From assembly GCA_910577915.1 (NCBI GenBank), contig CAJTOM010000019.1, positions 1 to 33,685 of the forward strand: DNA of 33,685 bases, written 5' to 3'. A program made the position numbers and the translations under genes. Of this stretch, positions 5,604 to 13,092 are shown one piece after another. Origin of the DNA: an uncultured Oscillospiraceae bacterium. Lineage in GTDB: Bacteria; Bacillota; Clostridia; Oscillospirales; Oscillospiraceae. Position 1 is the stretch's first letter, and the number at the start of each line of letters is the position of its first letter. The notes beneath the pieces were generated by a model, which had not been told where the DNA came from, did no database searches, and saw only the letters and a program-made list of their open reading frames with translations.

Positions 5604-7946
5604 ATGGCAAAATCGAGCCTCGTGATCGTTGAGTCTCCCGCCAAAGCGAAAACTATTGGCAAGTATCTGGGTCCCGGCTACCAGGTGAAGGCCTGCATGG
5701 GCCACCTGCGGGACCTGCCCAAGAGCACTCTGGGCGTGGACCTGGAGCACGACTTTGAACCAAACTACCGCCCCATCAAGGGCAAAGAGGACATCATCAG
5801 CGACCTGAAAAAATCCGCCAAGGCCTCGGAGCTGGTCTACCTGGCCACCGACCCGGACCGGGAGGGGGAGGCCATCAGCTGGCACCTGAAGGAGCTCCTG
5901 GGCCTGAGCGATGAGAAGGCCCGGCGGGTCACCTTCAACGAGATCACCAAGCGGGTGGTCAGCGAGTCCATCGCCGCCCCCCGGGAGATCGACCAGGGAC
6001 TGGTGGACGCCCAGCAGGCCCGGCGGATCCTGGACCGGATCGTGGGCTACCAGCTCTCCCCCCTGCTGTGGAAGAAGATCCGCCGGGGCCTGTCCGCCGG
6101 CCGGGTCCAGTCCGTGGCCACCCGGATGGTCTGCGAGCGGGAGCACGAGATCGCCGCCTTCCAGCCCCAGGAGTACTGGTCCCTGGACGCCCGCCTGACC
6201 ACCGACGGCACGGAGAAAAACACCTTCCTGGCCCGGTACCACGGGGAGAACGGGAAGAAGCGGGAGCTCCACTCCGCCCAGGAGGTGGAGGCGGTGGTGG
6301 AGGCGGTGAAAAACGCCGTCTTCACCGTCAAGACCGTCAAGCGCCAGGACAAGCAGCGCTCCCCCTCCCCCCCCTTCACCACCTCCACCCTCCAGCAGGA
6401 GGCCAGCCGGAAGCTGTCCATGACCCCCCGGCGGACCATGGCCATCGCCCAGCAGCTCTACGAGGGCGTGGACGTCTCCGGGGAGGGCGCCGTGGGCCTG
6501 ATCACCTATATGCGTACCGACTCCCTGCGCCTGAGCGACGAAGCCCTGTCCGCTGTGCGGGGTTTCATCCAGGGGCGCTACGGCCAGGGCTACTGCCCCG
6601 GCAGCCCCCGGATCTACAAGACCAAGGCCGGGGCCCAGGACGCCCATGAGGCCATCCGCCCCAGCGATGTGAACCTCACCCCCGAGCGGGTGAAGGGCGA
6701 TCTGACCCAGGAGCAGTACCGCCTCTACCGCCTCATCTGGAGCCGGTTTGTGGCCTGCCAGATGACCAACGCGGTCTTTGACAGCGTCTCCATCGAGGCC
6801 GAGGCCGCCGGCCACGGCTTCCGGGCCTCCGCCAGCAATCTGAAGTTCTCCGGCTTTACCGCCGTATACGAGGAGGGCAGGGACGACGACCGGGAGAAGG
6901 AGGACAAGGACTCCAGCCTCCCCCCCCTGACGGAGGGCCAGCAGCTGGAGAACCGGGGCTTCGCGCCGGACCAGCACTTCACCCAGCCCCCGCCCCGGTA
7001 CACCGACGCCTCCCTCATCCGGGCCATGGAGGAAAACGGCATCGGCCGCCCCTCCACCTACGCCCCCACGGTCAGCACCATCCTGGACCGGGAATACGTG
7101 GTCAAGGACGGCAAGTATCTGCGCACCACCCCCCTGGGGGAGGTGGTCAACGGCCTCATGGAGGACAAATTCGGCGACATCGTGGACGCCAGTTTCACCG
7201 CCCACATGGAGGAGGAGCTGGACAGCGTGGAGGGCGGCGGCAAGGCCTGGCGGGACCTGCTTCACGAGTTCTACGCCCCCTTCAAGGCGGAGCTGGAGAA
7301 GGCGGAGCACGACCTGGAGGGCGTGCGCCTGAAGGTGCCCGCCGAAGAGAGCGACGAGGTCTGCGAGCTCTGCGGCCGGCAGCTGGTCATAAAAAGCGGC
7401 CGTTTCGGCCGGTTTCTGGCCTGTCCGGGGTACCCGGAGTGCACCTTCACCATGCCCCTTGTGGTGGCCATGCCCGGCCGCTGCCCCAAGTGCGGGGACC
7501 GGATTATGAAGCGCACGGGCACCAGCAAGCGCACCAACAAGCAGTACACCTACTACTGCTGCGAGCACATGAACAGCCGGGATGAGAGCGCCCGGTGCGA
7601 TTTTATGACCTGGGACGTGCCGGTGGAGAACGACTGCCCCGAGTGCGGTCAGACCATGTTCAAGAAGTCCGGCAAGGGCTTCCGTCGGCCCTTCTGCATC
7701 AACGAGACCTGCAAGAACTTCACCCCCGAGGAGAAGCGGGGCGGCTGGCGGCCCAAGCCCGCGGAGCCCGGCGCCGAGCCCCCGGCGGAGGAAACGCCGG
7801 CGGAGCCTGCGGCCAAGAAGAGCGCCGCCAAAAAGAGCGCCCCGGCCAAGAAGCCCGCCGCGAAAAAAGCGGCGTCTCCCGCCAGGAAAGCGCCCGCCAG
7901 GAAGCCCGCCGCGAAAAAAGCCCCCGCCAAAAAGGCGGCGGAGTAG
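5604..7946 (+). CDS. topA: DNA topoisomerase I (type IA) with a histone H1-like tail
   Basis: 780 residues from the ATG at 5604, chosen for AGGAGGA directly upstream. It relaxes negative supercoils via a transient 5'-phosphotyrosyl link. The TOPRIM domain carries VIVESPAKAKTIGKYL (Glu10) and DPDREGE (83-89). The cleavage domain has GYQLSPLLWKKIRRGLSAGRVQS (148-170) and the catalytic Tyr302 in YMRTDSLRLS. After about residue 585 come Cys-rich zinc ribbons (CELCGRQLV, CPGYPEC, CPKCGDR, CPECGQ). The last 45 residues are almost only Lys, Ala, Pro and Ser (AAKKSAAKK, APAKKPAAKK and similar), a histone H1-like disordered tail known in some TopA proteins and expected to help DNA binding. The 3' end meets the minus-strand gene at 7952 with a gap of 5 bp and no terminator. 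Confidence 0.97.
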   Translation: MAKSSLVIVESPAKAKTIGKYLGPGYQVKACMGHLRDLPKSTLGVDLEHDFEPNYRPIKGKEDIISDLKKSAKASELVYLATDPDREGEAISWHLKELLGLSDEKARRVTFNEITKRVVSESIAAPREIDQGLVDAQQARRILDRIVGYQLSPLLWKKIRRGLSAGRVQSVATRMVCEREHEIAAFQPQEYWSLDARLTTDGTEKNTFLARYHGENGKKRELHSAQEVEAVVEAVKNAVFTVKTVKRQDKQRSPSPPFTTSTLQQEASRKLSMTPRRTMAIAQQLYEGVDVSGEGAVGLITYMRTDSLRLSDEALSAVRGFIQGRYGQGYCPGSPRIYKTKAGAQDAHEAIRPSDVNLTPERVKGDLTQEQYRLYRLIWSRFVACQMTNAVFDSVSIEAEAAGHGFRASASNLKFSGFTAVYEEGRDDDREKEDKDSSLPPLTEGQQLENRGFAPDQHFTQPPPRYTDASLIRAMEENGIGRPSTYAPTVSTILDREYVVKDGKYLRTTPLGEVVNGLMEDKFGDIVDASFTAHMEEELDSVEGGGKAWRDLLHEFYAPFKAELEKAEHDLEGVRLKVPAEESDEVCELCGRQLVIKSGRFGRFLACPGYPECTFTMPLVVAMPGRCPKCGDRIMKRTGTSKRTNKQYTYYCCEHMNSRDESARCDFMTWDVPVENDCPECGQTMFKKSGKGFRRPFCINETCKNFTPEEKRGGWRPKPAEPGAEPPAEETPAEPAAKKSAAKKSAPAKKPAAKKAASPARKAPARKPAAKKAPAKKAAE

Positions 7947-7951
7947 TCCCG

Positions 7952-8206
7952 CTACACCCGCGACAGCTCCAGCCCCACCGACAGCCCGGCCTGAAACATG
8001 GCCTCCAGCTCCATGGACTGCAGGAGCTGGGCATCCCTCTGAAAGTCCTCCCAGGCCTGCAGCCCGTCCGGCCGCAGCAGGGCGGCGACCCGCTCCCTCT
8101 GCCGGTCCAGGAGCCCGCAAAGCTCCTCGTACTCCCCTCCTGTCAGGAGGGCGGGCGCGCGGGTCTTCTGGGCGTGTTCGCAGAGCGTTTGAAGCAGCGT
8201 TGTCAT
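7952..8206 (-). CDS. DUF6809-like small protein (copy A)
   Basis: 84 residues from the ATG at 8206; a GTG three codons upstream lies inside the Shine-Dalgarno (AAAGGGGTGA) and is not the start. The protein is helical and charged, starting MTTLLQTLCEHAQK, with a Glu/Tyr-Glu-Glu-Leu segment, a Leu/Arg-rich middle, and the ending SMELEAMFQAGLSVGLEL. That ending matches the E..F..G...G..L pattern I associate with DUF6809, a small Firmicutes family of unknown function. It is divergent from the XRE gene at 8294, sharing an operator region, and converges on topA. A second gene of the same build is at 33327-33542, also divergent from an XRE regulator. Family name is from memory; function unknown. Confidence 0.7.
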   Translation of the reverse strand: MTTLLQTLCEHAQKTRAPALLTGGEYEELCGLLDRQRERVAALLRPDGLQAWEDFQRDAQLLQSMELEAMFQAGLSVGLELSRV

Positions 8207-8227
8207 AAAAATCACCCCTTTTAAATT

Positions 8228-8277
8228 TTACCAGATGGAACAATTCGAGTTATGATTGTTCCATTTGGTATTGTCAA
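8228..8277. promoter_or_regulatory. Divergent promoters built around a 14-bp-arm operator
   Basis: Arms ccagatggaacaat (8231-8244) and attgttccatttgg (8255-8268) are complementary at 13 of 14 positions, 10 bp apart. Plus-strand promoter: TTTACC (8228-8233), 17 nt, TATGAT (8251-8256). Minus-strand promoter: TTGACA (8277-8272), 17 nt, CATAAC (8254-8249). Both -10 boxes fall in the centre of the palindrome, so a dimer bound here would block both genes. The XRE protein encoded at 8294 is the obvious ligand. Confidence 0.75.
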
Positions 8278-8293
8278 AACCTTTGGAGAAAAT

Positions 8294-8503
8294 ATGTCAA
8301 ATTTACCAGAGAGAATGCTGTCCCTGCGGAAGAGCCGCGGCTTAAAGCAGGAAAATGCTGCGGAGCTGTGCGGCCTCAGCTATATGTCCTACCGCCGCTA
8401 CGAGACCGGCGAACGGGAACCAACCGTATCATCTTTATGGAAAATTGCGGATTTCTACGGGGTTTCTGTAGATTATTTGATTGGACGGTCTGATATACGA
8501 TGA
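8294..8503 (+). CDS. XRE-family (Cro/CI HTH) transcriptional regulator
   Basis: 69 residues from the ATG at 8294, preceded by TTTGGAGA. The earlier in-frame start at 8252 lies inside the operator, so it is rejected. The protein is one HTH domain: LSLRKSRGLKQENAAELCGLSYMSYRRYETGEREPTVSSLWKIADFYGVSVDYLIGRSD, with the helix-turn-helix at about 17-38 and the usual V..YL.G.S ending. It has no sensor domain. It is expected to repress itself and the divergent small gene through the palindrome at 8231-8268. Its TGA overlaps the trmFO ATG (ATGA at 8500-8503), which couples a regulator to a tRNA modification gene and may put trmFO under this switch. Confidence 0.88.
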   Translation: MSNLPERMLSLRKSRGLKQENAAELCGLSYMSYRRYETGEREPTVSSLWKIADFYGVSVDYLIGRSDIR

Positions 8504-9855
8504 ATGTAACAGTAATCGGCGCCGGCCTGGCCGGCTGTGAGGCGGCCTGGCAGCTGGCCCAACGGGGCATCGACGTGACCCTCTGCGAGATGAAACCCCG
8601 GAAAATGACCCCCGCCCACCACTCCCCCGACTTCGCGGAGCTGGTCTGCTCCAACTCCCTGCGGGGCGCGGGGCTGGAGAACGCGCCGGGCCTCCTCAAG
8701 GAGGAGCTGCGCCGCCTGGGGAGCCTCATTCTCCAGGCGGCGGACGCCACCCGCGTGGAGGCCGGCGGGGCCCTGGCGGTGGACCGCTCCCGGTTCGCCG
8801 GATACGTAACGGCGGCCGTCCGCGCCCACCGGCGCATCACCGTCGCGGAGGGGGAGGTCACGGAGCTCCCGGCGGGGGAGGTGCTGGCAGCCACCGGCCC
8901 GCTCACCAGCGAGGCCCTGGCGGAGCGCCTGGCCGCCCTCACCGGCGAGGCGGCCGGCTCCCTCTACTTCTACGACGCCGCCGCCCCCCTGGTGAGCTTT
9001 GAGAGCGTCGACATGACCAAGGCCTGGTTTGCCTCCCGGTACGACAAGGGCACGGCGGATTACATCAACTGCGCTATGACCGTGGAGGAGTACCGCGCCT
9101 TCTGGCGGGAGCTGTGCGCCGCCCAGGAGGCGGAGGTCCACGGCTTTGAGGACAAAAACGTCTTTGAGGGCTGCATGCCCGTGGAGGTCATGGCCCGGCG
9201 GGGGGAGGACACCCTGCGCTACGGCCCCCTGAAGCCCAAGGGCCTTTTGGACCCCGCCACCGGCCGGGAGCCCTACGCCGTGGTCCAGCTGCGCCGGGAC
9301 AACCTCGAGGGCTCCGTCTACAACCTGGTGGGCTTCCAGACCCACCTGAAGTTCGCCGAGCAGAAGCGGGTCTTCTCCCTGATCCCCGCCCTGGCCCGCG
9401 CGGAGTACCTCCGCTACGGGGTGATGCACCGCAACACCTATCTGGACTCCCCCCGGCTTCTGAACCGGTACTACCAGCTCAAAAGCGACCCCCGCCTCAC
9501 CTTCGCCGGCCAGATGACCGGGGTGGAGGGCTACGTGGAGAGCACCGCCTCCGGCTTTCTGGCGGGGGTGGAGCTGGCCCGGCGGCTGGAGGGCCTGCCC
9601 CCCGTGGACTTCCCCCGGGAGACGGCCCTGGGGGCCCTGGCGCTGTACGTGTCCGACGGGAGCGTCGCCCGGTTCCAGCCCATGAACATCAATTTCGGCA
9701 TCATCACCCCCCTGGGACAGCGGGTGCGGGGCAAGCGGGCCAAGAACCTGGCCCTCTCCCAGCGGTCCCTGGAGATCATCGACGGACTGCGTGAGGCGGT
9801 CCTGTCCGACACGCAGCCCGCCGGGGAAGGCGGAGAGAGGAGGGCGCAGATTTGA
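8500..9855 (+). CDS. trmFO: Methylenetetrahydrofolate-tRNA-(uracil-5-)-methyltransferase TrmFO
   Basis: 451 residues. It makes 5-methyluridine at position 54 of the T-loop of tRNA using methylene-THF and FADH2. The N-terminal FAD Rossmann motif is VIGAGLAGCEAAWQLA (5-20), followed by MKPRKMTPAHHS and ELVCSNSLRG with Cys50. The second key Cys is Cys225 in EGCMPVEVMARRGEDTLRYGPLKPKGL. The C-terminal FAD-contact region is GVEGYVESTASGFLAG. Length fits the family. Start overlaps the XRE stop by 4 nt; the stop overlaps the plsX TTG by 4 nt. In many Firmicutes trmFO follows topA directly; here the small-protein/XRE module separates them. Confidence 0.96.
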   Translation: MNVTVIGAGLAGCEAAWQLAQRGIDVTLCEMKPRKMTPAHHSPDFAELVCSNSLRGAGLENAPGLLKEELRRLGSLILQAADATRVEAGGALAVDRSRFAGYVTAAVRAHRRITVAEGEVTELPAGEVLAATGPLTSEALAERLAALTGEAAGSLYFYDAAAPLVSFESVDMTKAWFASRYDKGTADYINCAMTVEEYRAFWRELCAAQEAEVHGFEDKNVFEGCMPVEVMARRGEDTLRYGPLKPKGLLDPATGREPYAVVQLRRDNLEGSVYNLVGFQTHLKFAEQKRVFSLIPALARAEYLRYGVMHRNTYLDSPRLLNRYYQLKSDPRLTFAGQMTGVEGYVESTASGFLAGVELARRLEGLPPVDFPRETALGALALYVSDGSVARFQPMNINFGIITPLGQRVRGKRAKNLALSQRSLEIIDGLREAVLSDTQPAGEGGERRAQI

Positions 9856-10868
9856 AGATCATTGTAGACGCCATGGGCGGGGACAACGCCCCCCTGGAGA
9901 TTGTCCGCGGGGCCCTCCGGGCGGCCCAGGCCCGTCCGGAGCTGGAGCTTGTCCTGACAGGCCGGGAGCCGGAGGTCCGCGCCGCGGCGGAGCAGTGCGG
10001 CGGCCTGGGCCCCCGCGTGACCGTGGTCCACGCCTCCCAGGTCATCGACATGCACGACGACCCCGCCACCGCCTTTAAAGTAAAAAAGGATTCCTCCATG
10101 ACCGTAGGCCTCACCCTGCTGCGGGACGGCCAGGGGGACGCCTTCGTCTCCGCCGGCAGCACCGGGGCCCTGCTCAGCGCCGGCACCCTGATCGTCAAGC
10201 GCATCCGGGGCATCCGCCGGGCGGCCATGGCCCCCCTGGTCCCCACCGCCGGCCAGGGCCTGGTGCTGGTGGACTGCGGGGCCAACGCCGAGTGCACGCC
10301 GGAGTATCTGGTGCAGTTCGCCTACCTGGGCAGCTTCTACGCCGCCAGGGTCCTGGGCCGGGAGCGGCCCCGCGTTGGCCTTCTGAACATCGGCAGCGAG
10401 GCCTCCAAGGGCGACCGGCTGCGTCTGGAGACCTACCCCCTGCTCCAGGCCGCCGGCGAGGCGGGCCGCCTCCACTTTATCGGCAACATCGAGGCCAAGG
10501 AGGCGGTAAAGGGCGGCTGCGACGTGGTGGTGGCCGACGGCTTCTCAGGCAACGTGATGCTCAAGAGCATCGAGGGTACCGGCTCCTTCCTGGGGAAGGA
10601 GCTCAAGGGCATGTTTCTGAAGAATCTGGGGACCAAAGTGGCGGCCCTGCTGGTCAAAAGCGGCCTGGACGCCTTCAGGGACCGCCTCAACCCGGACACC
10701 GTGGGGGGCACCCCCTTCCTGGGCCTTCAGAAGACGGTGATCAAGGCCCACGGCTCCAGCGGGGCCCGGGCCATTGAGAACGCCATTTACCAGGCCGTTC
10801 GGGCCGTGGAGGCAGATCTCCCCGGAGAGATCCAGCGAAACATCCAGTGGATGCGGGTGGAACTGTGA
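9852..10868 (+). CDS. plsX: Phosphate acyltransferase PlsX
   Basis: 338 residues. It converts acyl-ACP and phosphate to acyl-phosphate for the PlsY step of phosphatidic acid synthesis, at the inner face of the membrane. The opening KIIVDAMGGDNAP, then FVSAGSTGALLSAGTLIVKRIRGIRRAAMAPLVPT, LVDCGANAECTPEYLVQFA, LNIGSEASKGDRL, FIGNIEAKE and DVVVADGFSGNVMLKSIEG are all PlsX signatures. The start is TTG (9852), preceded by GGAGG at 9838; the TTG overlaps the trmFO stop (TTGA). No fapR or rpmF gene lies next to it, unlike in bacilli. acpP follows after a gap with its own promoter. Confidence 0.96.
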   Translation: MKIIVDAMGGDNAPLEIVRGALRAAQARPELELVLTGREPEVRAAAEQCGGLGPRVTVVHASQVIDMHDDPATAFKVKKDSSMTVGLTLLRDGQGDAFVSAGSTGALLSAGTLIVKRIRGIRRAAMAPLVPTAGQGLVLVDCGANAECTPEYLVQFAYLGSFYAARVLGRERPRVGLLNIGSEASKGDRLRLETYPLLQAAGEAGRLHFIGNIEAKEAVKGGCDVVVADGFSGNVMLKSIEGTGSFLGKELKGMFLKNLGTKVAALLVKSGLDAFRDRLNPDTVGGTPFLGLQKTVIKAHGSSGARAIENAIYQAVRAVEADLPGEIQRNIQWMRVEL

Positions 10869-10896
10869 AAAACCGTAAGAAATCCCGTTCAGCCTA

Positions 10897-10925
10897 TTGA
10901 CAGGCCGGTCGAAAAGTTTTATCAT
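10897..10925 (+). promoter_or_regulatory. Sigma-A promoter of acpP
   Basis: TTGACA (10897-10902), 17 nt, TATCAT (10920-10925). No FapR-type palindrome was seen near it. Confidence 0.8.
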
Positions 10926-10964
10926 AAAATCCGCGATTCCCTTGGGAAAGGAGGAGGATAGTAC

Positions 10965-11207
10965 ATGCAGGATATTTTCGAGCGTATGCAGAAGATCATT
11001 GCCGACCAGTTCTCTGTGGAGCAGGACGAAATTACCACGGAAACGGCCTTTGAAGAGGATCTGGGCGCCGATTCCGTGGACCTGGTTGAGCTGGTCATGA
11101 GTATGGAAGAGGAGTTCGACATCGGCGAGGTGCAGGAGGAGGAGCTGACAAATCTGTCCACTGTCGGCGACTGCGTTAATTTCCTGACAAATAAGCTGGA
11201 CCTCTGA
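10965..11207 (+). CDS. acpP: Acyl carrier protein
   Basis: 80 residues, strongly acidic. The phosphopantetheine site is DLGADSVDLVEL, with Ser37 as the attachment residue; most ACPs have DSLD, so the Val is a mild variant. Helix III/IV region FDIGEVQEEELTNLSTVGDCVNFL is typical. It carries growing acyl chains in fatty acid synthesis and feeds PlsX upstream. AAGGAGGAGG lies before the ATG. Order plsX-acpP-rnc is a classic block; a fab gene or smc is not present here. Confidence 0.93.
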   Translation: MQDIFERMQKIIADQFSVEQDEITTETAFEEDLGADSVDLVELVMSMEEEFDIGEVQEEELTNLSTVGDCVNFLTNKLDL

Positions 11208-11298
11208 GCAAATACGACGATGCATGTGAGGAGGGTCTCGCCATGTGGGCGCGCGGCGTCCGGCAGGTGGGGCCCTCCCTTTTGAGAGGAGGGAGCGA

Positions 11299-11967
11299 AT
11301 GGAAACTCTGGAAAAAAAATTGGGATACGCCTTTGAAAACCGCCAGCTGCTGGAGGAGGCGCTCAACCACAGCTCCTACGCCAACGAGCACCGGGGCGGC
11401 CTGGGCAGCAACGAGCGCCTGGAGTTCCTGGGGGACAGCGTGTTGGGCTTTGTGGCGGCGGAGTTCCTGTTCAAGCGGTACGCCGGCCTGCCGGAGGGGG
11501 ATCTGACCCGGATGCGGGCGGGTCTGGTGTGCGAGCAGAGCCTGTACGAGGTGGCCAAGGAGTTGGATCTGGGCAGCTACCTGAAGCTGGGCCGGGGCGA
11601 GGAGGCCGGGGGCGGCCGGGAGCGGCAGTCCATCCTGGCGGACGCGGTGGAGGCGGTTTTCGCCGCCGTGTACCTGGACGGGGGCATCGAGCGGGCCCGG
11701 TCCCTCATTGAGCGCGTTTTGCTCAGCCAGGCCCCCGCCGCCGAGGAGCGCCGGGACTACAAGACCACCCTGCAGGAGGTGGTCCAGCGCAGGAGCGGCC
11801 AGGTGCTGACCTACCACATGGTCTCCCAGAGCGGACCGGACCACAACAAGACCTTCCACTTTGAGGTCCGCCTCAACGACGTCCCCGTAGGCCGGGGCGG
11901 CGGCCACAGCAAGAAGGAGGCGGAGCAGGCCGCGGCCAAGGACGCCCTGGCGGGCATGTCCCAGTAG
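11299..11967 (+). CDS. rnc: Ribonuclease III
   Basis: 222 residues from the ATG at 11299 (AGAGGAGGGAG upstream); a longer reading from the GTG at 11245 lacks homology-like content. RNase III cuts double-stranded RNA, processing rRNA precursors and regulatory duplexes. The catalytic signature NERLEFLGDSVLG (38-50) gives Glu42 and Asp46; the second metal pair is in LADAVEAVFAAVYLDGG (Asp115, Glu118). The C-terminal dsRNA-binding domain runs from about 150 (YKTTLQEVVQRR) to KKEAEQAAAKDAL. A structured element with a T-run follows and probably ends the transcript. The usual downstream partner smc is missing. Confidence 0.96.
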   Translation: METLEKKLGYAFENRQLLEEALNHSSYANEHRGGLGSNERLEFLGDSVLGFVAAEFLFKRYAGLPEGDLTRMRAGLVCEQSLYEVAKELDLGSYLKLGRGEEAGGGRERQSILADAVEAVFAAVYLDGGIERARSLIERVLLSQAPAAEERRDYKTTLQEVVQRRSGQVLTYHMVSQSGPDHNKTFHFEVRLNDVPVGRGGGHSKKEAEQAAAKDALAGMSQ

Positions 11968-11976
11968 GGCCAGTTA

Positions 11977-12037
11977 TGTCATTCTGAACGGAGCGGAGGA
12001 GCCGGCATCCTGTGCTGCGTTCAGGATGGCAGTTTTT
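11977..12037 (+). terminator. Large imperfect hairpin with T-run after rnc
   Basis: tgtcattctgaacg (11977-11990) pairs with cgttcaggatggca (12018-12031) with two G-U type mismatches, followed by gttttt. The 27-nt apical part has further structure. The arms resemble the dispersed gtcattctga(g/a)cg palindromic elements common in bacterial intergenic DNA, so this may be a repeat element recruited as terminator. Confidence 0.6.
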
Positions 12038-12063
12038 ATTTGGATAAAACCGGCAAAAAACTG

Positions 12064-12092
12064 TGGAAAAACGCAAACAGCCGTGCTATAAT
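12064..12092 (+). promoter_or_regulatory. Sigma-A promoter of uppP
   Basis: TATAAT (12087-12092) with extended TGC at 12084-12086 and a weak -35 TGGAAA (12064-12069) at 17 nt. A leader of about 100 nt runs to the GTG at 12197 and contains a small tgttcc/ggaaca stem. Confidence 0.7.
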
Positions 12093-12196
12093 AGAGCAGC
12101 CCTGCTTCCCTATTCCATGCGCGGCGTTGTTCCTGCGCGGCAATCCGGGAACAGCTTCTTGTCAGAAAAAACAAAATTTTGTAAGGAGGCGGCGAC

Positions 12197-13060
12197 GTGA
12201 CCCTGTTGAATGCGCTCATACTCGGTCTGATCCAGGGGGTGGCGGAATTTCTGCCCATCTCCAGCTCCGGCCACCTGTCCATTGCCCAGAACCTGCTGGG
12301 CCTGGGGGTGGAGGGGACGGATGACGTGTTTTTTGACGTTCTGCTCCACCTGGGCACCCTGGCGGCGGTCTTCGCCGCCTACTGGGGGGACGTGAAGGAG
12401 ATGGTGCTGGAGTTCTTCCGCCTGCTGCGCGACATCGCGGGGGGCAGGACGCCGGAGCACATCCCCTCCGCCCGGCGGCTGATCCTGCTGATCGTGGCGG
12501 GCACCCTTCCCCTGTTCCTTATCCTGCCCGTCAAGGACGCGGTGGAGGGGCTGTACGCCAACACCTTTTTTGTGGGCCTTGCCCTGCTGGTGACGGGGCT
12601 GCTGCTCTACCTCTGCGACCGCGTCCGCAAGGGCCGGAAGAACGAGCGCACCGCCACCCTGGCCGACGCGGCCATTGTGGGCCTGGGCCAGGCCATCGCC
12701 ACCTGCCCCGGCATCTCCCGGTCCGGCATGACCATCTGCGCCGGCTGCTTCCGGGGCTTTGAGCGGCGCTTCGCCGTGCGCTTCGCCTTTCTGCTGTCCA
12801 TCCCGGCGGTGCTGGGAGCCAATATTTTGCAGATCAAGGACGTGGTGGAGGCCGGCGGCGTCGATCTGGCGCTGCTCCCCGCCTACCTGCTGGGCGTGGC
12901 CGTGGCGGCGGTGAGCGGGTATCTCTCCATCCGGCTGGTGCGCATGGTGGCGGACAAGGGAAAATTCGGCGCCTTTGCCTACTACTGCTGGGCCGCCGGC
13001 GGCGTCACCGTGGCGCTGAGCCTGCTGAAGGCCTTTAATCTGCTGCCCTGGCTGCGCTGA
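12197..13060 (+). CDS. uppP: Undecaprenyl-diphosphatase UppP (BacA family)
   Basis: 287 residues, polytopic membrane protein with about eight helices. It removes a phosphate from undecaprenyl diphosphate so the lipid carrier for wall precursors can be reused, and gives bacitracin tolerance. Signature 1 is LIQGVAEFLPISSSGHL (11-27) with Glu17; signature 2 is CPGISRSGMTI (170-180) with Arg175 and flanking Ser. It starts with GTG after TAAGGAGG. The next gene follows after 32 nt without a terminator, suggesting a uppP-NUDIX-ftsK transcript. Confidence 0.95.
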   Translation: MTLLNALILGLIQGVAEFLPISSSGHLSIAQNLLGLGVEGTDDVFFDVLLHLGTLAAVFAAYWGDVKEMVLEFFRLLRDIAGGRTPEHIPSARRLILLIVAGTLPLFLILPVKDAVEGLYANTFFVGLALLVTGLLLYLCDRVRKGRKNERTATLADAAIVGLGQAIATCPGISRSGMTICAGCFRGFERRFAVRFAFLLSIPAVLGANILQIKDVVEAGGVDLALLPAYLLGVAVAAVSGYLSIRLVRMVADKGKFGAFAYYCWAAGGVTVALSLLKAFNLLPWLR

Positions 13061-13092
13061 CAGGCATCCGGGCTGCATAGGAGGAGAAAACC

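Noticed and set aside
4299..8243. 1314-codon minus-strand open frame
   Set aside because: It is the shadow of dprA and topA, which have complete family motifs; its translation is low-complexity Gly/Ala/Leu/Val without domains.
11243..11506. 87-codon ORF starting before rnc
   Set aside because: It overlaps rnc in another frame. The rnc frame has all catalytic motifs; only the short leader is unexplained.
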